DNA of 64,000 nt from Deroplatys truncata (taxonomy: Eukaryota > Arthropoda > Insecta > Mantodea > Mantidae): assembly GCA_030765065.1 (NCBI GenBank), contig CM060989.1, forward strand, positions 35,145,501 through 35,209,500, read 5' to 3'. The position numbers were made by a program, and so were the translations under genes. Positions 1 to 10,423 of this stretch are shown here, in pieces. Under the pieces are notes generated by a model that saw nothing but the letters and a program-made list of their open reading frames with translations, was not told the origin of the DNA and did no database searches. How positions within the stretch are numbered: position 1 is the first letter of the stretch; every line of letters begins with the position of its first letter.

Positions 1-247
1 GACAAACTGGTTCACCTCTAAGCTCCCAAAAAGGAACCTATGAACACGATATTAAACATGGATGCTGCAGATGCATCCAAAATATCTGGTAGACTTTATG
101 CACAAGCCCAGAAAGCACACTATATTGTACAGCTAAGGGTTTGTGAACCTATAATGACTTCTCCATAATTCACATTTCAAGATACTGTTCCTTAAAAAAT
201 TACACGTTATCAGGTTAGCAATAATGAATAATTTCTTCATTACTCAC

Positions 248-366
248 ATTGCCACAAGCAGAAGTTTTTGTTTCCACAGTCTTTGGATTTCCTTCTGCTG
301 CCAGTTCTTCAGCAAGACCACAGGAACAGTTCTTGCAGGCCTTCCTCTTTCCTGTTGTCCCACATA
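248..366 (-). CDS. CIAPIN1: CIAPIN1 (anamorsin) exon 4, first Fe-S motif
   Basis: This exon encodes the first cysteine motif of the CIAPIN1 domain, C-x8-C-x2-C-x-C, seen as [15 protein letters not shown] and followed by GLAEEL, which is almost identical to human. It has 39 full codons with a TTCTAG acceptor (phase 1 in) and a donor AAT|GTGAGT (phase 0 out), and it ends in SACGN. The family continues with a second motif of two cysteine pairs (CYLGDAFRCASCPYLG in human). That part is not in the window and must lie left of position 1, so the gene is cut by the window edge. Confidence 0.95.
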
Positions 367-700
367 CTAGAAAAGAATATTAAGAGTTGACAAATGTTAG
401 GTATGCATATGGTATATCAGACAACATTAGAAATATGTATGGGGCTTGGTACTGCTAATTTCATGTATTCAGTTATTAAAAACTTAATTAATTCACAAAG
501 TAATGCACAATAATTTGCCTTAAACTCCACAACTGCAATGATGTCACATGAGGATTTTTACTCCTGCCTTAAATTTGATGCAATCTTGAAGTGTTGGCGA
601 ATCATGCTTCCTTTTTACTGTACTAAAGCAGTTTGTGGAAGAGGTGATTGGTCCAGCAAAGCATAATCATTTTGTGACGACATAAAATTTAGAACATACA
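367..700. other. CIAPIN1 intron 3, unique part
   Basis: This is AT-rich intron sequence between exon 4 and the mariner insertion. I see no coding, RNA or repeat signal in it. Confidence 0.5.
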
Positions 701-1168
701 CAAGGAGGGATTGCTAAGTCAGTGACTTTTTAAAGAAAATAACAATTTTTTCCAAAAAATCAATTTTATTTCTCAACATAGTCTCCTTTCAATTCAATAC
801 ACGTCCAACGTTTCTGCAATTTTTTAACCCTTCCAGGAAACATGATTTTTCAAAGTCTGCAAAATCTGAGGTTGTTTCTGCCATGATGTGCTCACTGGAC
901 GTGAATTTCTTCCCAGCGAGTCAATTTTTCAGGTTTGCGAAGAGGAAGAAGTCGCTTGGAGCCAAATCTGGAGGGTGAGGTAGCAGTTCGTAGCCCAGTT
1001 CCACAAATTTTGCGATGGCAATGGCTGACTTGTGTGCGAGTGCATTATCCTGATGAAAGAGAACCTTTTTCTTCACCAATGGGGTCATTTCTTTAACAAT
1101 TCCTTGAGAAACTGATCCAGCATTGCGGCATATTATGAACCCATGATTGTTTTACCCTTTTCCAGGTA

Positions 1169-4100
1169 ATGTAATGTAATGTAATATTTATTTCATCATT
1201 ATTACAATAATACAAATAAAGCTTACATCTAAAACTTATGTCTAGTGCACCAGTTTTCTAGCTCCCCCATATTTAGCCCCTAGGCTGTATATATTGGGAT
1301 AAAGCTACTATACCATCTCTCCACTTTACAAACTATGCTCGTTCAGCTGTACCTTTCTTAAGCTCCTTATCCACTTATCCCTTGTGTTGCCTAAAAATGT
1401 CCCCATCATTTTAATCATTTCTACTTTTGCGCTTCCCAACATTCTTAATGCTACTGCTTCTTTATTTAACTTGTCCCATTTTTTATTCCATATAACCTCT
1501 CTCCACCTTTTAACCTTATCACATTCTATTAGACAATGAAAAGTACTAGCCAATTCATCACACATAATACATCTCCCCGAACAATTATATCCATTCCTTT
1601 TAAAAAATATTACTCCTGTGCGCATCCACACAAGACCTATTCTACCAAATTGATTACATATATCTACATACTTCTCCCTTCCCCAATCTCTTTTAACTGA
1701 TTTATACAAGATCAATGACCTTTTATCCTCAAAACTAGCCCATATCTCTTGTTTCTCAATATCTTCCACCCTCAATCTCACTTCTTTCCAAAACCCACTG
1801 TTATTATATTTATCTAATAGGAAAATATTCCTCATGCCAATTTCTTTTAGGACATTTCCCATCTCCGCTAACCAACACTCTTCTCCTAGGACAGCTTTTT
1901 GAAACTGTATACATTCTTTTAATATATTATTATCTTCTAAATTTAAACATCTATACCAATACTTCAAAATTCTTTCCACTATTATACCTTTTCTCCCTAC
2001 CCTTCCTAGCTCTGCCAGTGCCACGCCCCTTGGTGAACTCTTGGGTAAACCCAAAACTTCTTTACAAAACATTCTATGGACTATATCAATCTTAATCCAT
2101 CCCTTTGCCACCCCCCATATTTCTATTCCATATAACATTTTTGACTCTACTACAGCTTCATATAGCCTTTCCAACCAGTTCATTGTTAGCGTGGGTGTTT
2201 TGCACAAGCAAACTCTAACAGCTTTCATCGCTAGCTTTCCTTTCAATTGTGCATATTTAGATTGTGCTTCCCACTTCCCGTTGCTTGAGAATCTAATCCC
2301 CAAGTAATCAAATTCTTTTACCACCTCTATTTGCTCTCCATTTATATACCATCTTTCCTCTCTTTTTAATTTTGATCCTTTCTTGAACACTATTATCTTG
2401 GACTTTTTTGTATTCACCTTTAGCCCCCATTCCATACAAAATTTTGCAATTTCATTAATAGCATGTTGCAACCCTATCACTGTTACTGCCCCGGCTACTA
2501 GATCATCTGCAAATAATAACCCTGGTATTTCCTTTTTCCCTATGACTGGACAGTGTTTATTACTTTTCATTATTCTATCTAAAATATCATCTATAAATAA
2601 GTTAAATAATATTGGACTGAGTTTACAACCTTGCCTCAGACCTAAATTTTGCTGTATATAATCAGTAGTACTATTTCTTCCACATTTTACACAAAATTTA
2701 ATTCCTTCATACAATTTTTGTATCCCCTCGATGAATGCAGTGCTGACTCCTTTGTTCCTCAATTTATATACCAAAGCCTCTCTGTTTATAGTATCAAAAG
2801 CCTTCTCGAAGTCTGCAAAAAATATGTATACCCTATCCCTTTTATTTCTTAAGTATTTGTTTACTATAGTTTGAATTATCATTATGTTATCTATTGTTCT
2901 TTTTCCTCTCCTAAAACCTGCTTGGTATTCTGATAGCTTATCTTCCCTCTCTACCCACTCATATAATCTTCTAGCTAATATACCAGTGTATATTTTGCCT
3001 AATATAGATAATAAACTAATTCCTCTGTAGTTGCTTGGATTATTTGTATCTCCCTTTCCTTTATACAATGGTGCAATAATGCTCACTTTCCAGCTCTCCG
3101 GTATCACTTTCTTCTCTTTGATTCTGTTAAATAGCTGTGTCAACAACTTTGTACCCTCTCCTAACTCCCCAAAATTTTTCCAAAATTCCCCCGGAATTCC
3201 ATCGGCCCCTGTAGCCTTCTTCTGTTTTAATTTTTTTATTTCATACTCTACCTCTATGGTTGTAATCTTTTTGTCTAAGTGATCCACTCTGTTCTCAAAA
3301 TTTCCCCAATATACTTCACTTTTTTGAACTCTTCCTCCCCCCAATAAACCTTCGAAATAATATTTCCATTCCCTTGGTGTTATCTTATTAACTACCTGTT
3401 TCTTTCTGTACATTTCCTTTACAACTGACCATATATATTTATTTTCTTTCCCTCTGACCGCCTCCATAATCTTTTCTCCCATTCTTTGCTGCCAATCCTG
3501 CTTTTTCTCATCTAGTAGACATTTATAACCCCTTTTATTTGCTAAAAAAATTTGCCTATCTTCCTCCTCTTCTGACCTTCTCCATCTATCCATTTCTTTC
3601 ATCACTTCTTTCTTAGCCTTTCCACACTCTTCATCATACTACCCACACTGATTTACACTCACTTTAGGCTTCACTTCCATCCTGCTACCTGCCCACTTAA
3701 CCATTGATTCTAGCCTTTCCAGTGCTCCCTCTATCCTCCCACATTGTAATGCTTCTCTAATACCAAGTTTCCTTAATTCACCACACTTGGAAGTTAAATT
3801 ACACCTAAATTGTTCTGCATTCTCCTCTTTCCATTTGTAACTTCTGATTTGTTTTAATGCTAATTTTTCATCTTCCTTGTAACATAACCCTAGTCTTATT
3901 TTCATCTTTAATGGAAAATGACTACTATTTGTTATTATGTTCAAAATCTTGAATTCTTCCATCACCTCTTCGACTCCTATACTACATATCATATAGTCTA
4001 TTACACTTTGGCCGATTACACTTACAAATGTAAACTCTCCCCACTGGTCCTCTCCTTTGTATCCATTACATATTAAATTATTCTGTTCGCAGAATTCTAT

Positions 4101-4231
4101 TAACTTTCTACCTTCTGCATTTATCACTTTATCTCTACTTCTCCTCTCCTTTTCCTCATTTTTTTCCCAGATACATTCACTTTCTACATTTAAACTTCTT
4201 GGATTATATTCCCCTACTCTTGCATTAAAAT
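1169..4231 (-). mobile_element. non-LTR retrotransposon (LINE) inserted in mariner M1
   Basis: This LINE is flanked by a perfect 13-bp target duplication, CCTTTTCCAGGTA, at 1156-1168 and 4232-4244; both copies are mariner sequence. It is 5'-truncated inside the APE-type endonuclease, whose C-terminal half remains (DFNARVGEYN, VIDYMICS, SSHFPL). The reverse transcriptase follows in the same frame: NYRGISLLSILGKI, FADFEKAFDT, GLRQGCKLSP, FADDLVAGA. A C-terminal CIMCDELASTFHCLIEC zinc-finger-like motif follows. One in-frame TAG at 3639-3641 separates the endonuclease from a 758-codon open segment ending at 1326. The 3' tail is a TAATG repeat. I cannot settle the clade; the C-terminal Cys-His motif suits R1/Jockey or L2/CR1 relatives. 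Confidence 0.9.
1326..3605 (-). CDS. LINE reverse transcriptase, open segment
   Basis: This is the long open part of the LINE open reading frame 2, about 758 codons, with no internal stop. RT blocks occur in order: KATGADGIP near the N-terminus, NYRGISLLS, EYQAGFRRG, FADFEKAF, GLRQGCKLSPILFNL, FADDLVAG (the catalytic Asp pair) and FDYLGIRFSSNG, then the thumb and a Cys-His motif. The real frame continues upstream past the TAG at 3639-3641, so the start shown is only where the open stretch begins. It is a transposon gene, not a host gene, and being 5'-truncated it has no promoter of its own. Confidence 0.85.
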   Translation of the reverse strand: MMKEMDRWRRSEEEEDRQIFLANKRGYKCLLDEKKQDWQQRMGEKIMEAVRGKENKYIWSVVKEMYRKKQVVNKITPREWKYYFEGLLGGGRVQKSEVYWGNFENRVDHLDKKITTIEVEYEIKKLKQKKATGADGIPGEFWKNFGELGEGTKLLTQLFNRIKEKKVIPESWKVSIIAPLYKGKGDTNNPSNYRGISLLSILGKIYTGILARRLYEWVEREDKLSEYQAGFRRGKRTIDNIMIIQTIVNKYLRNKRDRVYIFFADFEKAFDTINREALVYKLRNKGVSTAFIEGIQKLYEGIKFCVKCGRNSTTDYIQQNLGLRQGCKLSPILFNLFIDDILDRIMKSNKHCPVIGKKEIPGLLFADDLVAGAVTVIGLQHAINEIAKFCMEWGLKVNTKKSKIIVFKKGSKLKREERWYINGEQIEVVKEFDYLGIRFSSNGKWEAQSKYAQLKGKLAMKAVRVCLCKTPTLTMNWLERLYEAVVESKMLYGIEIWGVAKGWIKIDIVHRMFCKEVLGLPKSSPRGVALAELGRVGRKGIIVERILKYWYRCLNLEDNNILKECIQFQKAVLGEECWLAEMGNVLKEIGMRNIFLLDKYNNSGFWKEVRLRVEDIEKQEIWASFEDKRSLILYKSVKRDWGREKYVDICNQFGRIGLVWMRTGVIFFKRNGYNCSGRCIMCDELASTFHCLIECDKVKRWREVIWNKKWDKLNKEAVALRMLGSAKVEMIKMMGTFLGNTRDKWIRSLRKVQLNEHSL

Positions 4232-5046
4232 CCTTTTCCAGGTAGTGGATATCTGTCACCCCTTGTGAATCCCAAAAGACAGCTGTCATGATTTTTCCTG
4301 CCGACAGAATAGTTTTTGCTTACTTTGGAGCAGGTTTGCTAAAGGATATCCACTACTTTGATTGTTGTTTGGTTTCAGGTTGATAGTAATGGATCCAAGT
4401 TTCATCAACAGTGATATAATGCCACAAAAATTCATTTGGGTTGCACTGGAACATGTTTAAACATTCTTGTGAAATGGTCACACGATTCCTCTTGTTCTCA
4501 ACTGTGAGCAGTTGCGGCACCCATCTTGGTGACAACTTTCTCATACCCAAAAATTTGTGCAGAACATTATACACCCATTCACTAGAGATGTTTAAGGCCT
4601 TGGCTATGTCACAGATTTTCACTCGGTGGTCTTTCAACAAAATATTGTGAACTTCGTTCACCATTTCTTCTGTTGTGATCTCAACCGGCTGTCCTGTGCG
4701 CACGGCATCTCTTGTACTCGAATGGCCACATGGAAATTCTGTGAACCATGCCATGTGATGGAGCAGAGTCCCCAATATGTGTTCAGTTTTTCCTCCGTTT
4801 CCTTCACCGTCTTACCACACAAAAAGTAGTGCTTTATCAAAACACAAAATTCACTTTTCTCGATTTTCTATGAAGCAACACAGATCTGCTTAATTTAGAT
4901 GATCTCAACAATGTTCTAAGAAACAAATGATGATGAATTTCTGTGGTTATACCCAAAATAGATGTAAGACTTGGGTGCAAACAAGAAACCTGTGATTAGA
5001 ACACTATCTCTCGTCAAAATCATGGACTTATCAATCCACCCTCGTA

Positions 5047-6232
5047 AAACAATCAGTGCAGTAAATCTACAAAAAATACTTGCAAAATAAATAGGAATTC
5101 AGTTTTATAATAATCCTTGAAGCTCTGGTAGTACTGTTTCTTTCTGCATACATGCTGAAATTCTTACTGGTACCACAGAAAAACACTTCCTAGGCTATAC
5201 ACAGACTTTTAGTCTATATTTTACGCTTCATAACACAGAACTATAAACAAATACTGTCATAAAATATGGGAAATTTATATCCTACAACCGTTGAATGTGA
5301 ATAAGATAAACAATATATGCCAGGGACTTGACTTCAAATTCACATCATCTTTTACTGCATGTTCATGCCCATTTACTACTGGTTACTAAAGGTCATAATG
5401 GTACAATCAAATTTTAAATCCACATACTATGAAGGAGAATAATGATCATAATGAAAGATACACACAAAGATAAGCTCTGGCCTACCATAGGACTGTATAC
5501 CAATTACTATGGTACATTCACTCTGTAATCTTAAGTTATAATGTAATAGATTTTAATGCTTTGTCATGTCCTTGGTGAAACTCTAACACTTCTAATTCAC
5601 ACAAAAACCGTAAAAATGCCTCCTTTGCTGTAAAATTTAAAAAGGCCTGTAACAGCTGGCAAGTATGTGTTAGGTATATGAAAACATGGTGATAAAATCA
5701 TAGTTCAAATTTTTATCAGGAATTCAAATCATATAGTGAATAGACCTTTTTTTTTCTCCGGCTGCTTTAGTTTACAAAAAATGTATATTCAAGTTTACTA
5801 CAAGAAGTTTGATTTCAGCACAGCATACTCCTAGAGAGTAAAAAGTCATCACCTCTCTATGAAAAGCCTAAAATTTCACTGATTGAGGATTTTAACCATC
5901 AGATACTGCTTACAATTGAAAACTAAAGGCAGTATTCATAGTCCATCTTGGTCCAGATCAACTTGCTACTTCTGGTGGATTTACAGCGGACCATTGAGAT
6001 TATTATTATTAGCTCAAACTTGGCAACATTTGTAGGTATCTTACCTTTCAAAAACCCAAAGTTATCACAGATGAATCAACTTCCAAAAGCTGTGATACCC
6101 AGGCTTGCTCAGTTAGAAGGCATAAGCACTTAAATCAATATATTTTTATGTATACGATTGAATAAACAATTATTTGGACTAGAGAAGTATTAATTATTTA
6201 TATTAAATATATAAATTAATTAAATATATTAC
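5047..6232. other. CIAPIN1 intron 3, no recognised feature
   Basis: This is AT-rich intron sequence. I read both strands and found only short chance frames and A/T runs; no repeat family seen elsewhere in the window occurs here. Confidence 0.5.
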
Positions 6233-6640
6233 AATAGAGAAGTATTATTAATAACAACAACAATAATAATAACAACAACAACAACCTGTGGCATGACAGT
6301 CTTGATGGGCCTTGGCTGACAAACCCAACTGCCAGCCTCAGGCACATGGCAAAGGTGACAGTACCCTTCCACCAGGTGGAATGTTGGCTTCTATGAACTA
6401 CATATCACTACTTATTGTAGCTCCTCAAATTCTTTACAATGTTGAGTGGGTACCAGTCCTGTACATGGGCTACAAAATCTGCACCCCCCGCATGAGCGAG
6501 CTCAAACCACATGTATTCTGTAGCTGGGAACTGGATATCAGTGCTCCAACATACTATGCTAGGGCAAGCCCTGTATTAATGTCTACTAAGGTGTTACTCT
6601 ATATCTGCTTCTGCATATATAATTTAAGCAAAAAATAGTA
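6233..6640 (+). repeat. AAC/AAT simple repeat and possible SINE-like segment
   Basis: A short AAC/AAT repeat at about 6247-6284 leads into a GC-richer segment beginning CCTGTGGCATGACAGTC and continuing GATGGGCCTTGGC. This phrase resembles interspersed repeats common in arthropod transcripts, but I see no clear pol III boxes or target duplications. The assignment to a SINE is a weak inference. Confidence 0.3.
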
Positions 6641-6744
6641 AGGAGAAAAGGGTTGAAATAGAATGTTTAACTAACACTGGTCCTCAACTTATTTTTTTAC
6701 ACACCGTTGCTTTAAGTAATAGGGTAACAAAATGTAAATCATAC

Positions 6745-6916
6745 CTCTAAGAGATGTTGGATCTGGTTTCTTAAGATCTTCTTCATCCAAAAGCTCGTTC
6801 TCATCTATAGTTTCAATATCGTCATCAACGGTGTCATCCAGCTTCCAAACTGCTGTAACTTCATCTGATGGCCGTACCTCTTTTTTGGGAAATGAGAGTA
6901 AAGATGATGAACCAAC
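6745..6916 (-). CDS. CIAPIN1: CIAPIN1 (anamorsin) exon 3, linker and acidic helix
   Basis: This exon encodes the linker of anamorsin. It has 57 codons plus one base, starting [13 protein letters not shown] and ending KKPDPTSLR. The block VWKLDD...[16 protein letters not shown] matches the family's conserved acidic segment (human [16 protein letters not shown]), which is known as the docking region for the diflavin reductase partner. The acceptor is an ordinary TTGTAG with a poor pyrimidine tract; the donor is GAG|GTATGA. Phase is 0 in and 1 out, fitting both neighbours. Confidence 0.95.
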
Positions 6917-6984
6917 CTACAATTATATATTGTAATAATGTAAAATAAGGCGGCAGCAGTATGAAAATGCAGTTGAAGACAGGG

Positions 6985-7142
6985 CCATTTAGTAACAGTT
7001 TCATATTTTCTTGATAGTTTTGATGGTACACAAATAGTGACTTAAGGCAGCACAATGCATATAACAAGGGCTTTAAGAGGAGATGTGAACATTTAGGAAA
7101 CTTGTAACCACCCACCTTCCCTTTTTAACGCACTTTCTTATA
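6985..7142 (-). repeat. Interspersed repeat Rp, copy 1
   Basis: Read on the minus strand, this stretch (GCGTTAAAAAGGGAAGGTGGG ... TTCACATCTCCTCTTAAAGCCC) matches segments at about 11420-11520 and 14130-14215. The three diverged copies define a moderately repeated, non-coding family. Its right end abuts the mariner at 7162. Confidence 0.6.
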
Positions 7143-7161
7143 TAGTAAAATCATTGCAATA

Positions 7162-7652
7162 CGAAGGGATTCCAGAAGTACCCGGCCTGACGTATATAAA
7201 ACAGTTTTTGTTTCAAACAAATTACTATGGTAGGAAGTACCATCCTTATAAAGCTTAAGTTTGAAGTTTGACGATGCTACATTGTTTATTAATTGTTTGG
7301 CAGCCATTAATAGTGAACTCTCAGCAAATTTGTAAACATGGATAAAACTGGCCATCATTATGTGATACAGTACTTTTATTTGAAAGGTCTTAGTCCAACT
7401 AATATTAAAGCTGAGCTAGATTCTACTCTGGGGGAGTCTGCTCCTTCGTTTACAACAGTAAAATATTGGGTGGCAGAGTTTAAGCGAGGCCGTATGAGCT
7501 GCCAAGACAAACATCACAGTGGTCGACCAAATGAGGTGACCACGCCAAAAATTTTGAAGAAAATCCACGAAATGGTATTGGATGGCTGTCGACTGAAAGT
7601 GCGCGAGCTAGCAGACATCATAGGCATGGGGAAAGGCTGGTGGATCTATTAA
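7162..7652 (+). mobile_element. Truncated mariner M3
   Basis: A mariner 5' end starts after a TA with the TIR-like CGAAGGGATTCCAGAAG. An open frame at 7338-7652 encodes the mariner N-terminal HTH pair: MDKTGHHYVIQYFYLKGLSP, then VKYWVAEFKRGRMSCQD, SGRPNEVTTPK and KVRELADIIGM. It stops before the catalytic domain, and no 3' TIR was found, so the element is a 5' fragment. Confidence 0.85.
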
Positions 7653-8039
7653 AATCCTCTCAGCTAGGTCCAAGGTGATCCATCGACTAATGACAAGTGT
7701 GGTCCTCTGCCATAAATCTAACGAGAACTATCAATTAAAAGCATTTTTGGAAGACTGCATGCTAGTTCCTGATTTACGTCAAACTGCTGTTTCTTTGTTT
7801 CAATCAATTATTGGACATGAATGAGTAAACATCTTCACAAAATCCAAATATTACCATCACCAAATTGTTAATTGTGCTTGAACAAGTTGAAATAGACATG
7901 GGACACCTGGCAAAAACTACAACTCCTCAAAATCAACAAGCTCGAACTACTACTGGGAAGCTAGAAGGAGAATGGCTTTGTTGTTAACTCCTGAGCATTA
8001 GGTACACACATAAGCATATTTATGTACAAAACTATTATA
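7653..8039. other. CIAPIN1 intron 2, no recognised feature
   Basis: This is unique-looking intron sequence between two transposons. I see no gene or repeat signal in it. Confidence 0.4.
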
Positions 8040-10422
8040 TCGGGAGAGGCAAGAAGCTACGAACTGGCTGCACTGTGTTTCCACTGGGCTTGTGGAAACA
8101 TGATAACGTACTGTTGCTATAAACAAGATCATGCTGTTGACGTGGGTTTGCTCTGCAGTGTGAAGTGCACCATTGAGTTGACAGTGATGTGATGTATTTC
8201 GGTTATTGCGAGTTATTTATTATTTTGTCCTGTATTAGCTACAAAGTATATTATGGCTCAGTATATGTTTTCTACTGCACAGCGTGTATTTATTTATGAT
8301 TTGTACGTGTTAACTCAGTCAGCTCTCCAAGTGAAAGTACGATTTGCAGAAAGATTTCCAGGTGTAAATGTTCGGCTGTACAACAGTCCATGAACTTTAC
8401 AACACATTTCAGGCCACAGGAAAATGTTCAGTCTAAGAAATCTAAAAGACGGCATATGGCTCTTACCGAAGAAACATTACACAACATCGGTCATCGTTTG
8501 GAGAATTCCCACAAAAATCACTTAGGTGTCTTTCACAACAGTGTGAGGGTTAGTCTTTGTTAAGTTTGTTAGCTACACGTTGTGGTAGCCAATTTGCGAT
8601 GGTATTAGTGTTAGGTTTGTTTGAAAAATGCTACTGTTTATCTGCCGCACGTATAAAAGACAATTTGTCGCGGTCACTTTGTGTTATTTTTTACTGAGCG
8701 CCTGTTATTGTGTTTAATTTTTGGGTTCACTGTCCTCCGGCTAGCTATGATTTTTCGGTCGAGCACTTATCTTATACAGGTGTGTAAACGGAAAGGAGTT
8801 TTTATCCAAAGATAACACTGATGAAAGAATTTGTTTTACACTTTTTATTGTCTTAACACATTATTCACTTTCACCTATTAATCGTGACACTCACCAAACT
8901 GAAACTGTTATAATACCTTCTTTACTGCACATTATTAATTCGCGTACTTCAACTTTTTATGTAATTAACTTTACGACACTTGAGATTTTTCATAACTTTG
9001 CTGCGCGTAACCTGCGAATCGATAAACTATGCTATGTATTCACCATGACTGTTTCTGTTGAACTCAGCGACGTGTAATGCACAAATGTTTCCGATGGACT
9101 GGAGGAATCTACCTCAGACTTAGCCCTTTTTATACTCCCACACCCCGATATACCTAAAGATTATAACCGAGCTGCTATTGGTTAATAAAACGCGCCAATA
9201 TTAGCGTCTATATTTATATCCAATGAAAATTATGAACACATATGCTCTAGGGAAAGTGTTCCCGCAAATTCCTAAGAAAAACGCGCCAATATTACGTCAT
9301 TTGCTCGTCTCTAATAATGATAAACAGCTCACCCCCTCGCTACATTATTGCACGCTATTATTGTCAGTTTCAGTAAGGCCGTATAAACCCACTTCTCAAC
9401 AATGCTTACAATCAACAAACATCTCAAATCAATGTCACACAACAATGCATATTCACACTATAATCACTCTTTACATTTACATAATTTGTGATACAAATTA
9501 CTGCGTCAACAGGCAGGCAATTCTTATGGTTCTGTGCGAAGAGCTACCAAATTGCTGAACTTAAAACCATATGAAATAACTGTGGCACATGCTTTTCAAT
9601 CAGATGATCCTATAATTAGGCACACATTTTGTGAGTGGAGCCTCAATAGTGTACACAATGGCGAAATAGACCCATATTTAATATTTTTCAATACGAGGCT
9701 TGGTTCCACCTTCATGGATATGTGTGTACACAAAGTAATCGTTATTGAAGCGCTGACAAACCTAATATTGTTCATGAAGTACCCCTTCATGGCGAAAAAA
9801 TTGTTGTATGGTGTGCCATGAGTGGAGAAAGAGTTATAGGGCCAATTATTTTCGAGTCAACAGTTGATGCCCGTACATACATAAATACAATTTTGCCCCC
9901 CTTTTTTTTAGAGAATTAACAGACAGGGAGTGTGATTTTTGCCTTTTTTCAACAAGACTTGGAACAAACAACTCATATGGCCAAGATTTCAATGAGAACA
10001 ATTTAAAGTGTGTTTGAGGTCAGAATTATTAGTAAGAGATTTGTGGCCTCCTTGGTCCCCCGGCCTAACCCCCCTGTAATTTCTATCTCTGGGGTAACTT
10101 AAAACAAAGTATACAAGGCAAACCCACAGCACCCTGGAAGAATTAAAACAAAATATCCCGCCAAGAAATTTCCAGCATTTCTCAACGTGAACTACGGTGA
10201 GTGATGGATAGTTCCCTAAAGAGGTGCCAAAAATGTATGGACAATGATGGTGGCCAGTTTCAGCATCTCCTTTCATAAAGATGTTAAGTAAAGCCTTTAA
10301 AAGTAGATTTAAAAATGTTGTATGGTTTCATCCACGCCTTTCTATGATAGCTGCAGATGGCAACGAGGACGTGGGCAGGAAGAACACTGCGCAGCCGGTT
10401 CATAGTTTTTTGGCTCTCTCTG
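8040..10422 (+). mobile_element. DUF4817-type Tc1/mariner-superfamily transposon T4, split by a solo LTR
   Basis: The terminal inverted repeats are about 37 bp: the left end contains ACGAACTGGCTGCACTGTG, and the right end read inward contains ATGAACCGGCTGCGCAGTG. A TA follows the right end. The transposase runs on the plus strand. Its N-terminal part at about 8253-8541 has the DUF4817-like block STAQRVFIYDLYVLTQSA. After the LTR it resumes at 9509 with QQAGNSYGSVRRATKLLNLKPYEI and WSLNSVHNGEIDP, then a WPPWSP-like and NLKQ-like region near 10050-10100. The first catalytic DEAWF-type block is not preserved. A related foldback derivative lies at 62838-63410. Confidence 0.85.
8542..9508 (-). mobile_element. 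Solo LTR, family LTR-1
   Basis: About 967 bp were inserted into the transposase of T4. The ends are TG...CA, and a 4-bp ACAG duplication flanks it (8538-8541 and 9509-9512). Read on the minus strand it has a TATA-like GGGAGTATAAA and a downstream AATAAA, in the order expected for U3-R-U5. No internal coding region is attached, so I read it as a solo LTR left by recombination. A second copy, in the opposite orientation, lies at about 12088-12970. It is younger than T4. Confidence 0.75.
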
Positions 10423-10423
10423 T

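Larger units (their letters stand above)
701..5044 (-). mobile_element. mariner DNA transposon M1, split by a LINE
   Basis: A mariner-family element lies in CIAPIN1 intron 3. Its terminal inverted repeats are about 29 bp with mismatches: the left end starts AAGGAGGGATTGCTAAGTCA and the right end, read inward, starts CGAGGGTGGATTGATAAGTC. The right end abuts a TA at 5045-5046. The transposase reads on the minus strand: an HTH region with TGQPVEITTEEMVNEVH at about 4700-4620, the first catalytic block TVDETWIHYYQPE near 4390, and FWDSQGVTDIHYLEKG around 4240. After the LINE it resumes with VLFHQDNALAHKSA and HPPDLAPSDFFLF around 1080-960. Several stops and frameshifts make it non-functional. 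Confidence 0.9.

Noticed and set aside
1326-3605. A domesticated host reverse transcriptase
   Set aside because: It is a 5'-truncated LINE with target duplications, one upstream stop and a LINE tail; nothing suggests host use.
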